Of a stretch of 64,000 nucleotides of DNA, positions 1-8,091 are shown piece after piece. Each line of letters opens with the position of its first letter. Within the stretch, counting starts at the first letter, position 1. Source of the DNA: Bacteroidales bacterium (GTDB taxonomy: Bacteria > Bacteroidota > Bacteroidia > Bacteroidales > UBA932). The translations under genes were made by a program, and so were the position numbers. A model generated the notes under the pieces. That model was not told where the DNA came from, did not search any database, and saw nothing but the letters and a program-made list of their open reading frames with translations. The stretch spans positions 1 to 64,000 of the forward strand of contig JAGBSL010000014.1 of the NCBI GenBank assembly GCA_017631875.1, given 5' to 3'.

Positions 1-319
1 ATTTGAGGACTTGTGTGCTCGCGACCTGAGAGTATATGCTCAGGCTTTGGATGGGTAGGTTTATCATTATAGAGATAAGAATGAGCTTGAATGTGACTTG
101 GTTGTAGCCTTGCGTGATGGTCGCTGGGGGGCTGTTGAAGTGAAACTTGGCAAGAATGAGGAAGAAGATGCTGCCAAGCATTTGATTGAACTATCTGAGA
201 GTATTGACAATCAAAGAATGAAATCCCCATCTTTCCTTATGATTTTAACCGCTGGACAATATGCATATCGTAGGGCAGATGGAGTATATGTCGTCCCAAT
301 AGGATGCTTGAAGGATTAA
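1..319 (+). pseudogene. 3' fragment of a DUF4143-type AAA ATPase, broken by a nonsense codon
   Basis: Frame 2 is open from the window edge, except for a TAG at 56-58, and runs to TAA at 317-319. The residues on both sides of the TAG (FEDLCARDLRVYAQALDG, then VYHYRDKNELECD) read as one continuous C-terminal DUF4143 segment, followed by the usual EVKLG nuclease-like strand and a closing VVPIGCLKD. Family members are ATPases with an N-terminal P-loop domain, which would lie before the window. A single base change (GAG or AAG to TAG) explains the stop. TAG serves as a genuine terminator elsewhere here, for example at 17751-17753, so recoding is unlikely. The remaining 73-codon reading frame from 98 is a remnant and is not a gene of its own. 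Confidence 0.75.
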
Positions 320-481
320 TGGTAAGATTATGACGTGCGGTCTTCCTTTTCTCGTCAGAATAAGTGTAAGTTCTTGAGTGGTATTCGTCAGAATTTTTGT
401 TGAATTTAGCCGATTGAACGTCGGGATTTATGTGGGAGAAGGTGGGTATTGTGGTGATATATAGTGATTTGTAAAATTGGA

Positions 482-530
482 GTTGCCCCAAGGTTGTTAA
501 AATGTACGAACTTTGGGGCAACATTTTTAT
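482..530 (+). terminator. Hairpin followed by a T-run
   Basis: The arms GTTGCCCCAA (482-491) and TTGGGGCAAC (513-522) are perfectly complementary around a 21-base loop and are followed by ATTTTTAT. It fits a rho-independent terminator for the broken upstream gene. The large loop lowers confidence. Confidence 0.5.
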
Positions 531-640
531 ATAGGCGCCTGGTGAGGGAATAAGTGAAAACCTATGCTCTTGTTCTATGGCAAAATATTTGACACAACGC
601 CCCACTTTAATGGCGACAACAAGTGCCAATAACCCCACAA

Positions 641-688
641 AAAGCAAATCGGAAGCCCTTGACGAACCAAAGGCTTCCGATTTTGCTT
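641..688 (-). terminator. Terminator of the M16 protease gene
   Basis: The 12-bp arms AAATCGGAAGCC (646-657) and GGCTTCCGATTT (672-683) pair perfectly. Read on the minus strand, the hairpin is followed by a T-rich run (GCTTTTTG). It lies about 20 bases past the stop of the M16 gene. Confidence 0.75.
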
Positions 689-708
689 AGTATTCGGTAG
701 GGGTAATC

Positions 709-3603
709 TTAGTACCCAAAAATCTCCTCCAAAGTAAGTACCTGGACTGGGCCGAGGGTCTGGAGGTAGGCGGTGTCGAGGTCCTTGATGTCGCCGAGGA
801 TGCCGTAGGCGTAGGTGCGGTCCTTGACCCATTTCTGCTGGGTTGCCTTGACGTCGTCGAAGGTGAGAGTCTGGGCTACTTCGAAGATCTGCTTGCTGCG
901 TGGCTCGGTGATGCCGAGTTCGCGGTCGCTGATGTAGCTGCTGAGGACGCCTCTGCCTGAGATCCTTTCGGTTCTGATCCTGCTTACAAGTGCCTCCTTC
1001 GCGATGTTGAATGCGTTTTCGGACTCCGGCATGTCGTTGATAATCTCGTCGAAGGCCTCGATCGCTGTCTTCATCTTGTCGTTCTGGGTTGCGATGAATG
1101 CGTAATACATATATGAGTCATCCTTGAACGACGGCATGTAGAGTCTTGCGCTTGAAGAGTAGGCGAGACCGCGTGCCTCACGCATCTCCTGGAACACGAT
1201 GGCGTTCATTCCGCCGCCGAAGTACTCGTTGTAGAGAGTCAGGTATGGGTCTGCTGCAAGATCGAGCTTCTCGCCTCTGTTCGAGTACTGGATGTAGCGG
1301 ATCTGCTTTGCGTCGTATGGAGCGAGGTAAACTTTGCTCTGGTCAACAGTCAGATACTTGATGTACTGCTTCTGGAGCGGCTTGAGGTCCTCTGCAATTT
1401 TGTGGTTTGCCTTGAGAAGCTCCGCTGCCTCTGTCTCAGAAGCTGGGCCGTAGTAGCGGATCTCGTGCTGGCAGCCGAGGATATCGCGTACCTTTGCGAG
1501 GAGTTCCTCGGATGTGAGGGCCTGGATCTGCTCGTTGCTCATTGTGGTCTTTTGGATGTACTCAGGACCATAGAGGATGTAGCTCTGAAGTGCGCTGAAG
1601 CATGAGCCCTGGCTGAGCTTTGCGTCTATGCGTGACTTGAAGATATCTGCCTTGAGGTTTGCAAGGATGGCCTCGTCAGGGATTGCGTTATATGCCAGAT
1701 CCTCGACGATCTCCATAGCCTGAGGCATGTTCTCGGCAAGGCCATTGACTGAAATCGATGTCGTGGTGCTTCCTGAGCCCATGTGGAAGTTGCATGCGAG
1801 CTGGTACATCTGCTGAGCGATCTCCTCTGCGCTTCTGGTCGGTGTGCCGAGGTAGCTGAGGTAGCTGAATGCGAGGTTGAGTGCAGGGTCCTCTGTCACT
1901 CCCTTATTATATGAATATGTCACATAAGTGATGTCGTTGAGCTCGTTCTGTGCGTAGAGGACTTCAAGTCCGTTCACGTTAAAGATGCTCATATCCTTGT
2001 CGTAGTCAACATATACAGGCTCGATAGGGGTAACCTCTGTTGCCTGGATCTCAGCGAGGAATGCGCTCTGGGCGTCTCTGTTGGCCTTGATAGGTGTGAT
2101 CTTCGGTGCAGACACCTTCTGGACGGTCTTGTCTTCGCCCTGACGCTTGTAGATTACTGCGTAGCTGTTGTCGCTAAGGTACTTGTTTGCCCAGTCGATG
2201 ACATCCTGCTTGGTCACCTTGCTGAGGTTCTCGATCCATGCCACCTCGTCTGCCCAGTCTGTGCCGTTGATGAATGACTGAACGAACATGTCGGCTCTGT
2301 CTGAGTTGCTCTCAAGCATCCTCATCTGTCTGAGCTTCATGTTGTTGATGGTGCCTGTGAGGAGATCCTCGTCGAACTCGCCTGCGCGGAGCTTCGCGAT
2401 CTCGGCGAGAACGAGGTCCTTGACCTCGTCAAGGGTCTGGCCCTGCTTAGGGTCGGCCATGATCAGGAATTCACCGGCGTCAGGACGGGTGTATGACATC
2501 GCCTGCGCGCCGAGGACCTTCTGCTGCTGGTTGAGGTTGAGGTCAATCAGACCTGCTGATCCGTTCGATAGGATGTATGATACCACGTCAGCCACAAGTG
2601 CCTCCTGTGTGCCTGCGCCAGGGTATTTCCAACCGATCATGATGTTCTCGGCGTCGAGGCCGTAAACTTCCTTCGATACAGGTGACTCGATCACGGTCTT
2701 GGTCTCAAAGTCAACTTCTGGAAGCTCAGTGTTAGGCTCCATCTGGCCGAAGTACTTCTCGATGATCGAGAGCATCTCGTCCGGATCGAAGTCACCGCTG
2801 AGACAGATCGCCATGTTGTTAGGAACATAGTATGTCTTGTGGTAGTTCTTGATGTTTGTCACAGAAGGGTTCTTCAGGTGCTCCTGTGTTCCGAGAACTG
2901 TCTGTGTTCCATATGGGTGGTCGGCGAAGAGGATGCCGTCCATGGCCTCGAGAGACTTTCTGAAGTCATTTGTGAGGGACATGTTCTTCTCCTCGTATAC
3001 AGTCTCGAGCTCGGTGTGGAAACCGCGGATCACAGGGTGCATGAAGCGGTCAGCCTCGATACGCGCCCAGTTCTCGATCTGGTTTGAAGGGATGTCCTCC
3101 ACATATACGGTCATGTCTGTAGAAGTGTAGGCGTTTGTGCCTTCCGCTCCGATGACCGACATGAGCTTGTCGTACTCGTTAGGGATGAAGATGTCGGATG
3201 CAAGGTAGCTGATAGAGTCGATCTGGCGGTAGAGCTCAGCTCTTTCGGCCTCGTCTTCAGTCACTCTGTACACTTCGAAGAGTGCCTCGATCTCGTCAAG
3301 AAGCGGCTTTTCAGCAGCATAGTCTGCTGTTCCGAACTGCTCTGTGCCCTTGAACATAAGGTGCTCGAAATAGTGTGCGAGACCTGTGGTCTCAGAAGGG
3401 TCGTTTTTTCCTCCGACCTTCACTGCGATGTAGGTCTGGATACGTGGGGTCTCCTTGTTGACGGTCATGTATACCTTCAGACCATTGTCAAGGGTATACA
3501 TCTTAGTCTCCATCGGGTCGCCGGCTACAGTCTCATACTTGTACTGTGAGCAGCCGGCCAGCAGGGCGATAGCCGCTGCCGCCAAAATAAGTAAGCGTTT
3601 CAT
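709..3603 (-). CDS. M16 family zinc peptidase, lipoprotein
   Basis: This 964-residue protein has a lipoprotein signal (lipobox LLAGC, Cys18) and two tandem M16 units. The inverted zinc motif HYFEH sits at residues 77-81, with an acidic TELETVYEEKN stretch near 198-208 that should give the third zinc ligand. An insertion of about 45 residues separates the two parts compared with pitrilysin. The second half lacks a matching HxxEH and is probably the structural half that closes the chamber. Family members degrade short peptides; as a lipoprotein it should act on the periplasmic side of a membrane. It starts 16 bases after the YugP-like protease gene, so the two are probably cotranscribed. A hairpin terminator follows. 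Confidence 0.9.
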   Translation of the reverse strand: MKRLLILAAAAIALLAGCSQYKYETVAGDPMETKMYTLDNGLKVYMTVNKETPRIQTYIAVKVGGKNDPSETTGLAHYFEHLMFKGTEQFGTADYAAEKPLLDEIEALFEVYRVTEDEAERAELYRQIDSISYLASDIFIPNEYDKLMSVIGAEGTNAYTSTDMTVYVEDIPSNQIENWARIEADRFMHPVIRGFHTELETVYEEKNMSLTNDFRKSLEAMDGILFADHPYGTQTVLGTQEHLKNPSVTNIKNYHKTYYVPNNMAICLSGDFDPDEMLSIIEKYFGQMEPNTELPEVDFETKTVIESPVSKEVYGLDAENIMIGWKYPGAGTQEALVADVVSYILSNGSAGLIDLNLNQQQKVLGAQAMSYTRPDAGEFLIMADPKQGQTLDEVKDLVLAEIAKLRAGEFDEDLLTGTINNMKLRQMRMLESNSDRADMFVQSFINGTDWADEVAWIENLSKVTKQDVIDWANKYLSDNSYAVIYKRQGEDKTVQKVSAPKITPIKANRDAQSAFLAEIQATEVTPIEPVYVDYDKDMSIFNVNGLEVLYAQNELNDITYVTYSYNKGVTEDPALNLAFSYLSYLGTPTRSAEEIAQQMYQLACNFHMGSGSTTTSISVNGLAENMPQAMEIVEDLAYNAIPDEAILANLKADIFKSRIDAKLSQGSCFSALQSYILYGPEYIQKTTMSNEQIQALTSEELLAKVRDILGCQHEIRYYGPASETEAAELLKANHKIAEDLKPLQKQYIKYLTVDQSKVYLAPYDAKQIRYIQYSNRGEKLDLAADPYLTLYNEYFGGGMNAIVFQEMREARGLAYSSSARLYMPSFKDDSYMYYAFIATQNDKMKTAIEAFDEIINDMPESENAFNIAKEALVSRIRTERISGRGVLSSYISDRELGITEPRSKQIFEVAQTLTFDDVKATQQKWVKDRTYAYGILGDIKDLDTAYLQTLGPVQVLTLEEIFGY

Positions 3604-3619
3604 GGTTATTGGGGATTAG

Positions 3620-4306
3620 TTAGTCTCTGCGTGCAAGTCCTATGTAATAAAGAAGTGTAGCGAGTGAGCCGAGCGCGGCTACAACGTATGTGTATGCGGC
3701 CCACTTGAGGGCGTCAATCGCCATAGGGCGTGTCTGACCGTCGGTAATGCCGGCCTGTGTGAGCCAGCTGATGGCTCTGACGCTTGCGTTGATTTCCACA
3801 GGAAGGGTCACGAAGCTGAAAAGGGTAGTGGTTGCGAAGAGGATGATGCCCAACCAGAGTACGCCCCATCCTAAACTTCCTTCAAAGATACTCACCATGA
3901 TCACTCCTGCCAACAGCACCCACTGCACGATGTTGGAAGCGAAGCTAACTACCGGCACAAGTGCCGATCTCATGCGGAGCGCCGCATATCCGTGTGCATG
4001 CTGCACGGCGTGGCCGCACTCGTGCGCCGCAACTGCCGCCGCCGCTACGCTGCGGCTTGCGTATACGCCCTCGCTGAGGGCAACGGTCTTGGTCTGCGGG
4101 TTGAAGTGATCAGTGAGCATACCGTTAGTCGGTACGACCTTTACGTCGTAGATGCCATGGTCTGCAAGCATCTTCCTTGCCACGTCCGCGCCTGTCATTC
4201 CGTTAGGAAGTCCTACCTGCGAATACTTGCTGAAACGGCTCTGCAACATGTGCTGAACGAGCATGCTGAGAACCATGATAACGATCATTATGATCCAGAT
4301 GTTCAT
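3620..4306 (-). CDS. YugP-like membrane zinc metallopeptidase
   Basis: The 228-residue protein matches the Zn_peptidase_2 (YugP) family: an N-terminal membrane helix (residues 3-20), the conserved GMTGADVARK segment, and the metal site AHECGHAVQH with HECGH at 95-99. Two or three more hydrophobic segments follow (about 110-165 and 200-222). The active site is expected at the membrane. Substrates of this family are poorly known. The gene leads a two-gene unit with the M16 peptidase and is divergent from alr across 167 bases. Confidence 0.88.
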   Translation of the reverse strand: MNIWIIMIVIMVLSMLVQHMLQSRFSKYSQVGLPNGMTGADVARKMLADHGIYDVKVVPTNGMLTDHFNPQTKTVALSEGVYASRSVAAAAVAAHECGHAVQHAHGYAALRMRSALVPVVSFASNIVQWVLLAGVIMVSIFEGSLGWGVLWLGIILFATTTLFSFVTLPVEINASVRAISWLTQAGITDGQTRPMAIDALKWAAYTYVVAALGSLATLLYYIGLARRD

Positions 4307-4443
4307 GTCTATAAGATGTTTTAATTGTTAATAATCTGCCAATTTGTCTTATATAAGACATTAAGGCCTTCGGTTATGGCCGGGCGCATAATGTGCAAAA
4401 AGCAGACCATTCACAAAATTAGCATTATTATCAGATTATTTAG

Positions 4444-4451
4444 TACTTTTG
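4444..4451 (+). promoter_or_regulatory. Bacteroidota -7 box ahead of alr
   Basis: TACTTTTG matches TAnnTTTG and lies 22 bases before the alr ATG. No clear -33 TTTG is seen. Confidence 0.5.
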
Positions 4452-4473
4452 TGACTGATTTTGAAACAGGGAC

Positions 4474-5583
4474 ATGTATATAAACAGCGATTTCTCAAGG
4501 CTGGAGATAAACCTGAACGGCTGTCTTGAGAATTATAGATATTTCCGTTCGAAGCTTGAGGACAAGACGAAGCTTCTGGTGTTGGTCAAGGCCAATGCTT
4601 ATGGCCATGGCGCAGTGCAGTTCGCTTCCCTTATGGAAGAGGCTGGTGCAGACTATCTTGCAGTGGCATATCCGGTTGAGGGTTTTGAGCTCCGCCAGGC
4701 AGGAATCAAGTCTCCGATTATGGTGCTTACGGCCGGAACAGACTCCTTCGATCAGATTGTGAACTATGGTCTTGAGCCTGGCATCCCTAACATGTATTCG
4801 CTCAAGGTACTCTGCAACGTGCTTGAAAAGCGTGGCATGACGGATTTCCCTGTCCATATCAAGCTTGACACGGGAATGCACCGTCTGGGCTTCATGACAG
4901 AGGAGCTTGCCGAGCTGATGGACTTCATGAAGGAGTGTAAAGCGGTTAAGATCAAGTCTATATATTCGCATTTGGCTGCATCGGACGACCCTTCATGTGA
5001 TGAGTTTACTCTCGGTCAGATCGAACTTTTCCAGAAGAATGCTGATGCGTTGTCGGAGAGCCTTGGCTACAAGCCTATGTACCATGTGCTCAATTCCGCA
5101 GGTATCGAGAGGTTCACCCAGTATCAGTTCGACATGGTGCGCCTTGGTATCGGAATATATGGTGTGAGCGCTATTCCGGGCAATAAGCTCGCTCCGGTAG
5201 CATCGTTCAAGTGCAAGGTCCTGCAGGTGAAGACCCTCAGACCGGAGGACGGAACGATCGGCTACGGAAGGCATGGAAAGATCGCTCCGGAAGGCACTGT
5301 GATCGCCACTATACCGGTGGGATATGCAGACGGTGTTGACCGTCATCTGAGCCGCGGAAACGGCAGGTTCATGGTCAATGGCCATAAGGTTCCGACCATC
5401 GGAAACATCTGCATGGACATGTGCATGCTCGATGTCACAGGCCTTGACGTCAAGGTGGGAGATACAGTCACAATTTTCGGCGAAGACCCGACCATCACCG
5501 ATCTGGCAGAGATCCTCGGCACAATTCCATACGAGATCCTGACCTCAGTCCCTCGCCGCATCGAACGCATAATCGTAAAATAA
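4474..5583 (+). CDS. alr: Alanine racemase (stand-alone)
   Basis: This 369-residue fold-type III PLP enzyme interconverts L- and D-alanine for peptidoglycan. Lys39 in VKANAYGHG is the Schiff-base lysine. Tyr264 in GYGRHG is the second catalytic base, at nearly the same position as in the Geobacillus enzyme. Both the barrel and the C-terminal beta domain are complete. Many Bacteroidales carry the racemase fused behind a MurF-like domain; here it is a single-domain protein with its own promoter-like box. Its stop (5581-5583) is one base from the ATG of the phosphatase gene, and cca overlaps that in turn, so the three form a tight unit. Confidence 0.95.
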   Translation: MYINSDFSRLEINLNGCLENYRYFRSKLEDKTKLLVLVKANAYGHGAVQFASLMEEAGADYLAVAYPVEGFELRQAGIKSPIMVLTAGTDSFDQIVNYGLEPGIPNMYSLKVLCNVLEKRGMTDFPVHIKLDTGMHRLGFMTEELAELMDFMKECKAVKIKSIYSHLAASDDPSCDEFTLGQIELFQKNADALSESLGYKPMYHVLNSAGIERFTQYQFDMVRLGIGIYGVSAIPGNKLAPVASFKCKVLQVKTLRPEDGTIGYGRHGKIAPEGTVIATIPVGYADGVDRHLSRGNGRFMVNGHKVPTIGNICMDMCMLDVTGLDVKVGDTVTIFGEDPTITDLAEILGTIPYEILTSVPRRIERIIVK

Positions 5584-5584
5584 T

Positions 5585-6082
5585 ATGACAGAAGTAAACA
5601 ATAAATATAAAGTCCTTTTCGTGTGCCTGGGAAATATCTGCAGGTCTCCTGCGGCTCAGGGAATTTTTGAGCATTATGTGCGCGAGAACGGAATGGCAGA
5701 TAAGATAGAGGTCGATTCGGCAGGAACATACAGCGGTCATAGGGGAGAGCTTCCGGACCGCCGCATGAGGACCGCTGCTCTGTATAGAGGCTTTGCCCTG
5801 ACTCATAAAGCTCGTCCGGTGTCAGGTCTGGATTTTCTTGACTTTGACCTCATCATTGCGATGGACGACCAGAACTATGAGGACCTCATGCACCTTGCCC
5901 CTTCGGTGGAGGCGACACACAAGATCCACAGGATGTCGGAGTTCCTCAAGGTGAGGAAAATGTCATATATCCCAGACCCTTATTACATGGGTGTAGAGGG
6001 ATTTTCTCTTGTGCTGGACCTTCTGGAGGACGGCTGCAAGAATCTCTATGATATCATCGTAAAGGCGGAATTCGGTGCTTAA
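5585..6082 (+). CDS. Low-molecular-weight protein-tyrosine phosphatase
   Basis: The protein has 165 residues, the family's usual size. The P-loop C-x5-R is VCLGNICRS (Cys14, Arg20) and the general acid lies in IPDPYYMG (Asp131). It should dephosphorylate tyrosine on cytosolic proteins; in other bacteria relatives act with tyrosine kinases of polysaccharide export, but no such kinase lies nearby. It begins one base after alr, and its last codons overlap the GTG start of cca by eight bases, which points to translational coupling. Confidence 0.93.
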   Translation: MTEVNNKYKVLFVCLGNICRSPAAQGIFEHYVRENGMADKIEVDSAGTYSGHRGELPDRRMRTAALYRGFALTHKARPVSGLDFLDFDLIIAMDDQNYEDLMHLAPSVEATHKIHRMSEFLKVRKMSYIPDPYYMGVEGFSLVLDLLEDGCKNLYDIIVKAEFGA

Positions 6083-7478
6083 ATCATTATACATAGATAT
6101 CAGGAATCGTCTGCGTGAACTGATCGCGGGCACGGAGTTCGACGGAAAGGTCTTTTTCGTCGGAGGCTGCTGCCGTGATGACATCATGGGGACGGAAATC
6201 AAGGATATAGACATCTCGGTGGCTCTGCCTGACGGAGGCATCCGTCTTGCCACGTGGCTGCATGAGAACGGTCATCTGGCAGGCGAAGTGTCTGCTTTTC
6301 CGGAATTCCATACCGCCAAGTTCCGTCTTGCTGACTTTCCTGATGTCGAGCTGGAGTCTGTCCATACCCGCAAGGAATCATATCCGGACCGCGGCAGCAG
6401 GAACCCCGTGACCGATTACGGCACCCACGAGGAAGACTGTTTCAGACGTGACTTCACAGTAAATGCCCTCTATCAGAACATCTCGACAGGAGAAATCATT
6501 GACATTACCGGCAAGGGCCTTGACGATATACGTGAGCAGATAATCCGCACTCCTTCAGATCCTTTCGTGAAGTTTGACGAGGACCCGCTCCGCATCCTCA
6601 GATGCATCCGTTTTGCAGCCCGTTTCGGCTGGAAGATAGCGCAGGAAACCTTCGATGCCATGCGCGCCATGGTGCCGAGGATGGAGATCCTTACTCCCGG
6701 CAGGATATCTGAGGAGTTCATGAAGATGCTCTCGGACGGCCATCCTGCAATGGCCATGGAACTCCTGAAGTCCACAGGTGCAATGCATTATGTCATTCCT
6801 GTATTTGAGCAGACATACGACATGGCCCAGAACAAGTACCATTTCGGCACTGTGTGGGATCATACGATAGCTGTGCTCAAGGAGACTGCCAAGCAGACGG
6901 ACGACGTCTATGTCCGCCTCGCTGCGCTTCTGCATGATATCGGCAAGATCGTTACACGTACGGTCGATGTCGAGGGCAAGGTCCATTTCTATAAGCATGA
7001 ATTCCTGGCTATGGACATGGTTCGCGATATCATGAAGTCGCTCAATCTGCCGAATGAGGAGATCGCAACGGTGCAGTTCCTCGTGATGCACCACATGTGC
7101 GCGAAGAACTGGGGATATGAGTGCGAGAGGATGAAGGACAAGAGCCTCAGGAAGCTCCAGTACGCGTGCCGCACATGGGAGCGCTTCCAGGATCTGATGA
7201 TCATTGTCTATGCGGACAACATGTCCCATGCACCGGAATACTGCATGCCGCGTCAGTCTGAGGTCATGCTTGAGCGTACCCGACAGATGATGCAGGAGGG
7301 TAGTGCCATGTTCGGTTACCGCCCCGTCCTGACGGGTAAGGAGATCATGGAGATCAAGGGCCTTGCTCCCGGTCCACAAATAAAAAAGTGCCAGGATTAT
7401 CTCATGGCACTTGCTTTCAACAATCCTCTCATGACTAGAGAGGAAGCTGTTAAGCTTCTTAAGGGTTTCAGATTATAA
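6075..7478 (+). CDS. cca: CCA tRNA nucleotidyltransferase with HD domain
   Basis: The enzyme (467 residues) adds or repairs the 3' CCA of tRNA. The nucleotidyltransferase head shows FFVGGCCRDDIMG (residues 27-39) and the metal carboxylates D44 and D46 in KDIDIS. Next come RRDFTVNAL (124-132) and the neck motif RILRCIRFAARFGW (173-186). A C-terminal HD domain has LLHDIGK (HD at 287-288), as in HD-containing CCA enzymes with phosphatase or phosphodiesterase activity. The start is GTG at 6075, overlapping the phosphatase gene; no earlier in-frame ATG gives a better N-terminus. The stop overlaps that of the convergent DJ-1 gene in a shared TTATAA. Confidence 0.92.
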   Translation: MLKSLYIDIRNRLRELIAGTEFDGKVFFVGGCCRDDIMGTEIKDIDISVALPDGGIRLATWLHENGHLAGEVSAFPEFHTAKFRLADFPDVELESVHTRKESYPDRGSRNPVTDYGTHEEDCFRRDFTVNALYQNISTGEIIDITGKGLDDIREQIIRTPSDPFVKFDEDPLRILRCIRFAARFGWKIAQETFDAMRAMVPRMEILTPGRISEEFMKMLSDGHPAMAMELLKSTGAMHYVIPVFEQTYDMAQNKYHFGTVWDHTIAVLKETAKQTDDVYVRLAALLHDIGKIVTRTVDVEGKVHFYKHEFLAMDMVRDIMKSLNLPNEEIATVQFLVMHHMCAKNWGYECERMKDKSLRKLQYACRTWERFQDLMIIVYADNMSHAPEYCMPRQSEVMLERTRQMMQEGSAMFGYRPVLTGKEIMEIKGLAPGPQIKKCQDYLMALAFNNPLMTREEAVKLLKGFRL

Positions 7479-8048
7479 CATCAGTCCGGCCTTCACCTTG
7501 TCGGCAACCTCCTGACCCTTGATGTGGGCGAGGATGGTAAGTCCGAAGTCCTGGGCCCAGCCCGGTCCGCGTCCTGTGATCATGTTTCCGTCTACAACGA
7601 CACCTTCCTTCACATACTCCGCGCCCTTGTCGGCGAGAGCCTGCTCGAAGCCGTCGTAGCATGTCATCTTCTTGCCCTGTATGTTTGGCAGAAGGGTGAG
7701 GACTACGCTTGGTGCTGCGCAGATTGCCGCTACAGTACCGCCTTCTGCGTAGTGCTGAACCATGATGTCCATCAGCTTCTTGAAGGCTGCAAGGTTAGCC
7801 GAGCCAGGCATTCCGCCTGGGAAGATCATCACGTCTGAAGGGAGGCATGGACCGAATGTGGTCGAAGCCTTGAACTCTCCGAATGCCATGTCTGCAACCA
7901 CCGGGATGCGGTTGGAACTGGTCACGATCCTGTCGTCATAGATCGAAACGGTCTTTACGTTGATGCCTCCTCTGCGGAGCATGTTGACAGTCGTCAATGC
8001 CTCGGAAATCTCGAAGCCGTCTGCAAGAAAAATATATGTTCCTTTCAT
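7473..8048 (-). CDS. DJ-1/PfpI family protein
   Basis: The protein has 191 residues with the DJ-1 layout: Glu16 (in FEISEALTTVNMLRRGG) and nucleophile Cys110 in the elbow AAICAAPSVVL. The spacing is very close to human DJ-1 (Glu18, Cys106) and Escherichia coli YajL, so it belongs to the DJ-1/YajL branch more than to PfpI proteases. Proposed family roles are oxidative-stress protection and glyoxalase or deglycase activity; which applies here is not shown. It is tail-to-tail with cca (six-base overlap) and lies 43 bases downstream of the nuclease gene on the same strand. Confidence 0.88.
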   Translation of the reverse strand: MKGTYIFLADGFEISEALTTVNMLRRGGINVKTVSIYDDRIVTSSNRIPVVADMAFGEFKASTTFGPCLPSDVMIFPGGMPGSANLAAFKKLMDIMVQHYAEGGTVAAICAAPSVVLTLLPNIQGKKMTCYDGFEQALADKGAEYVKEGVVVDGNMITGRGPGWAQDFGLTILAHIKGQEVADKVKAGLML

Positions 8049-8091
8049 ATTTTATTATGTTTTGTGCTATTGGTAATGTCGGTTTCTCTCG

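Larger units (their letters stand above)
320..708. other. Intergenic region without a supported gene
   Basis: This 389-base stretch between the broken ATPase gene and the M16 protease holds two hairpins (482-522 and 646-683) and no reading frame with recognisable protein character. The open frames here overlap the hairpins and look like shadows. CGTCAGAAT occurs twice (about 353 and 388) without visible meaning. Confidence 0.6.

Noticed and set aside
98..319. Open frame of 73 codons read as a complete small gene
   Set aside because: It is the tail of a DUF4143 protein; homologous residues continue upstream past the TAG at 56-58.
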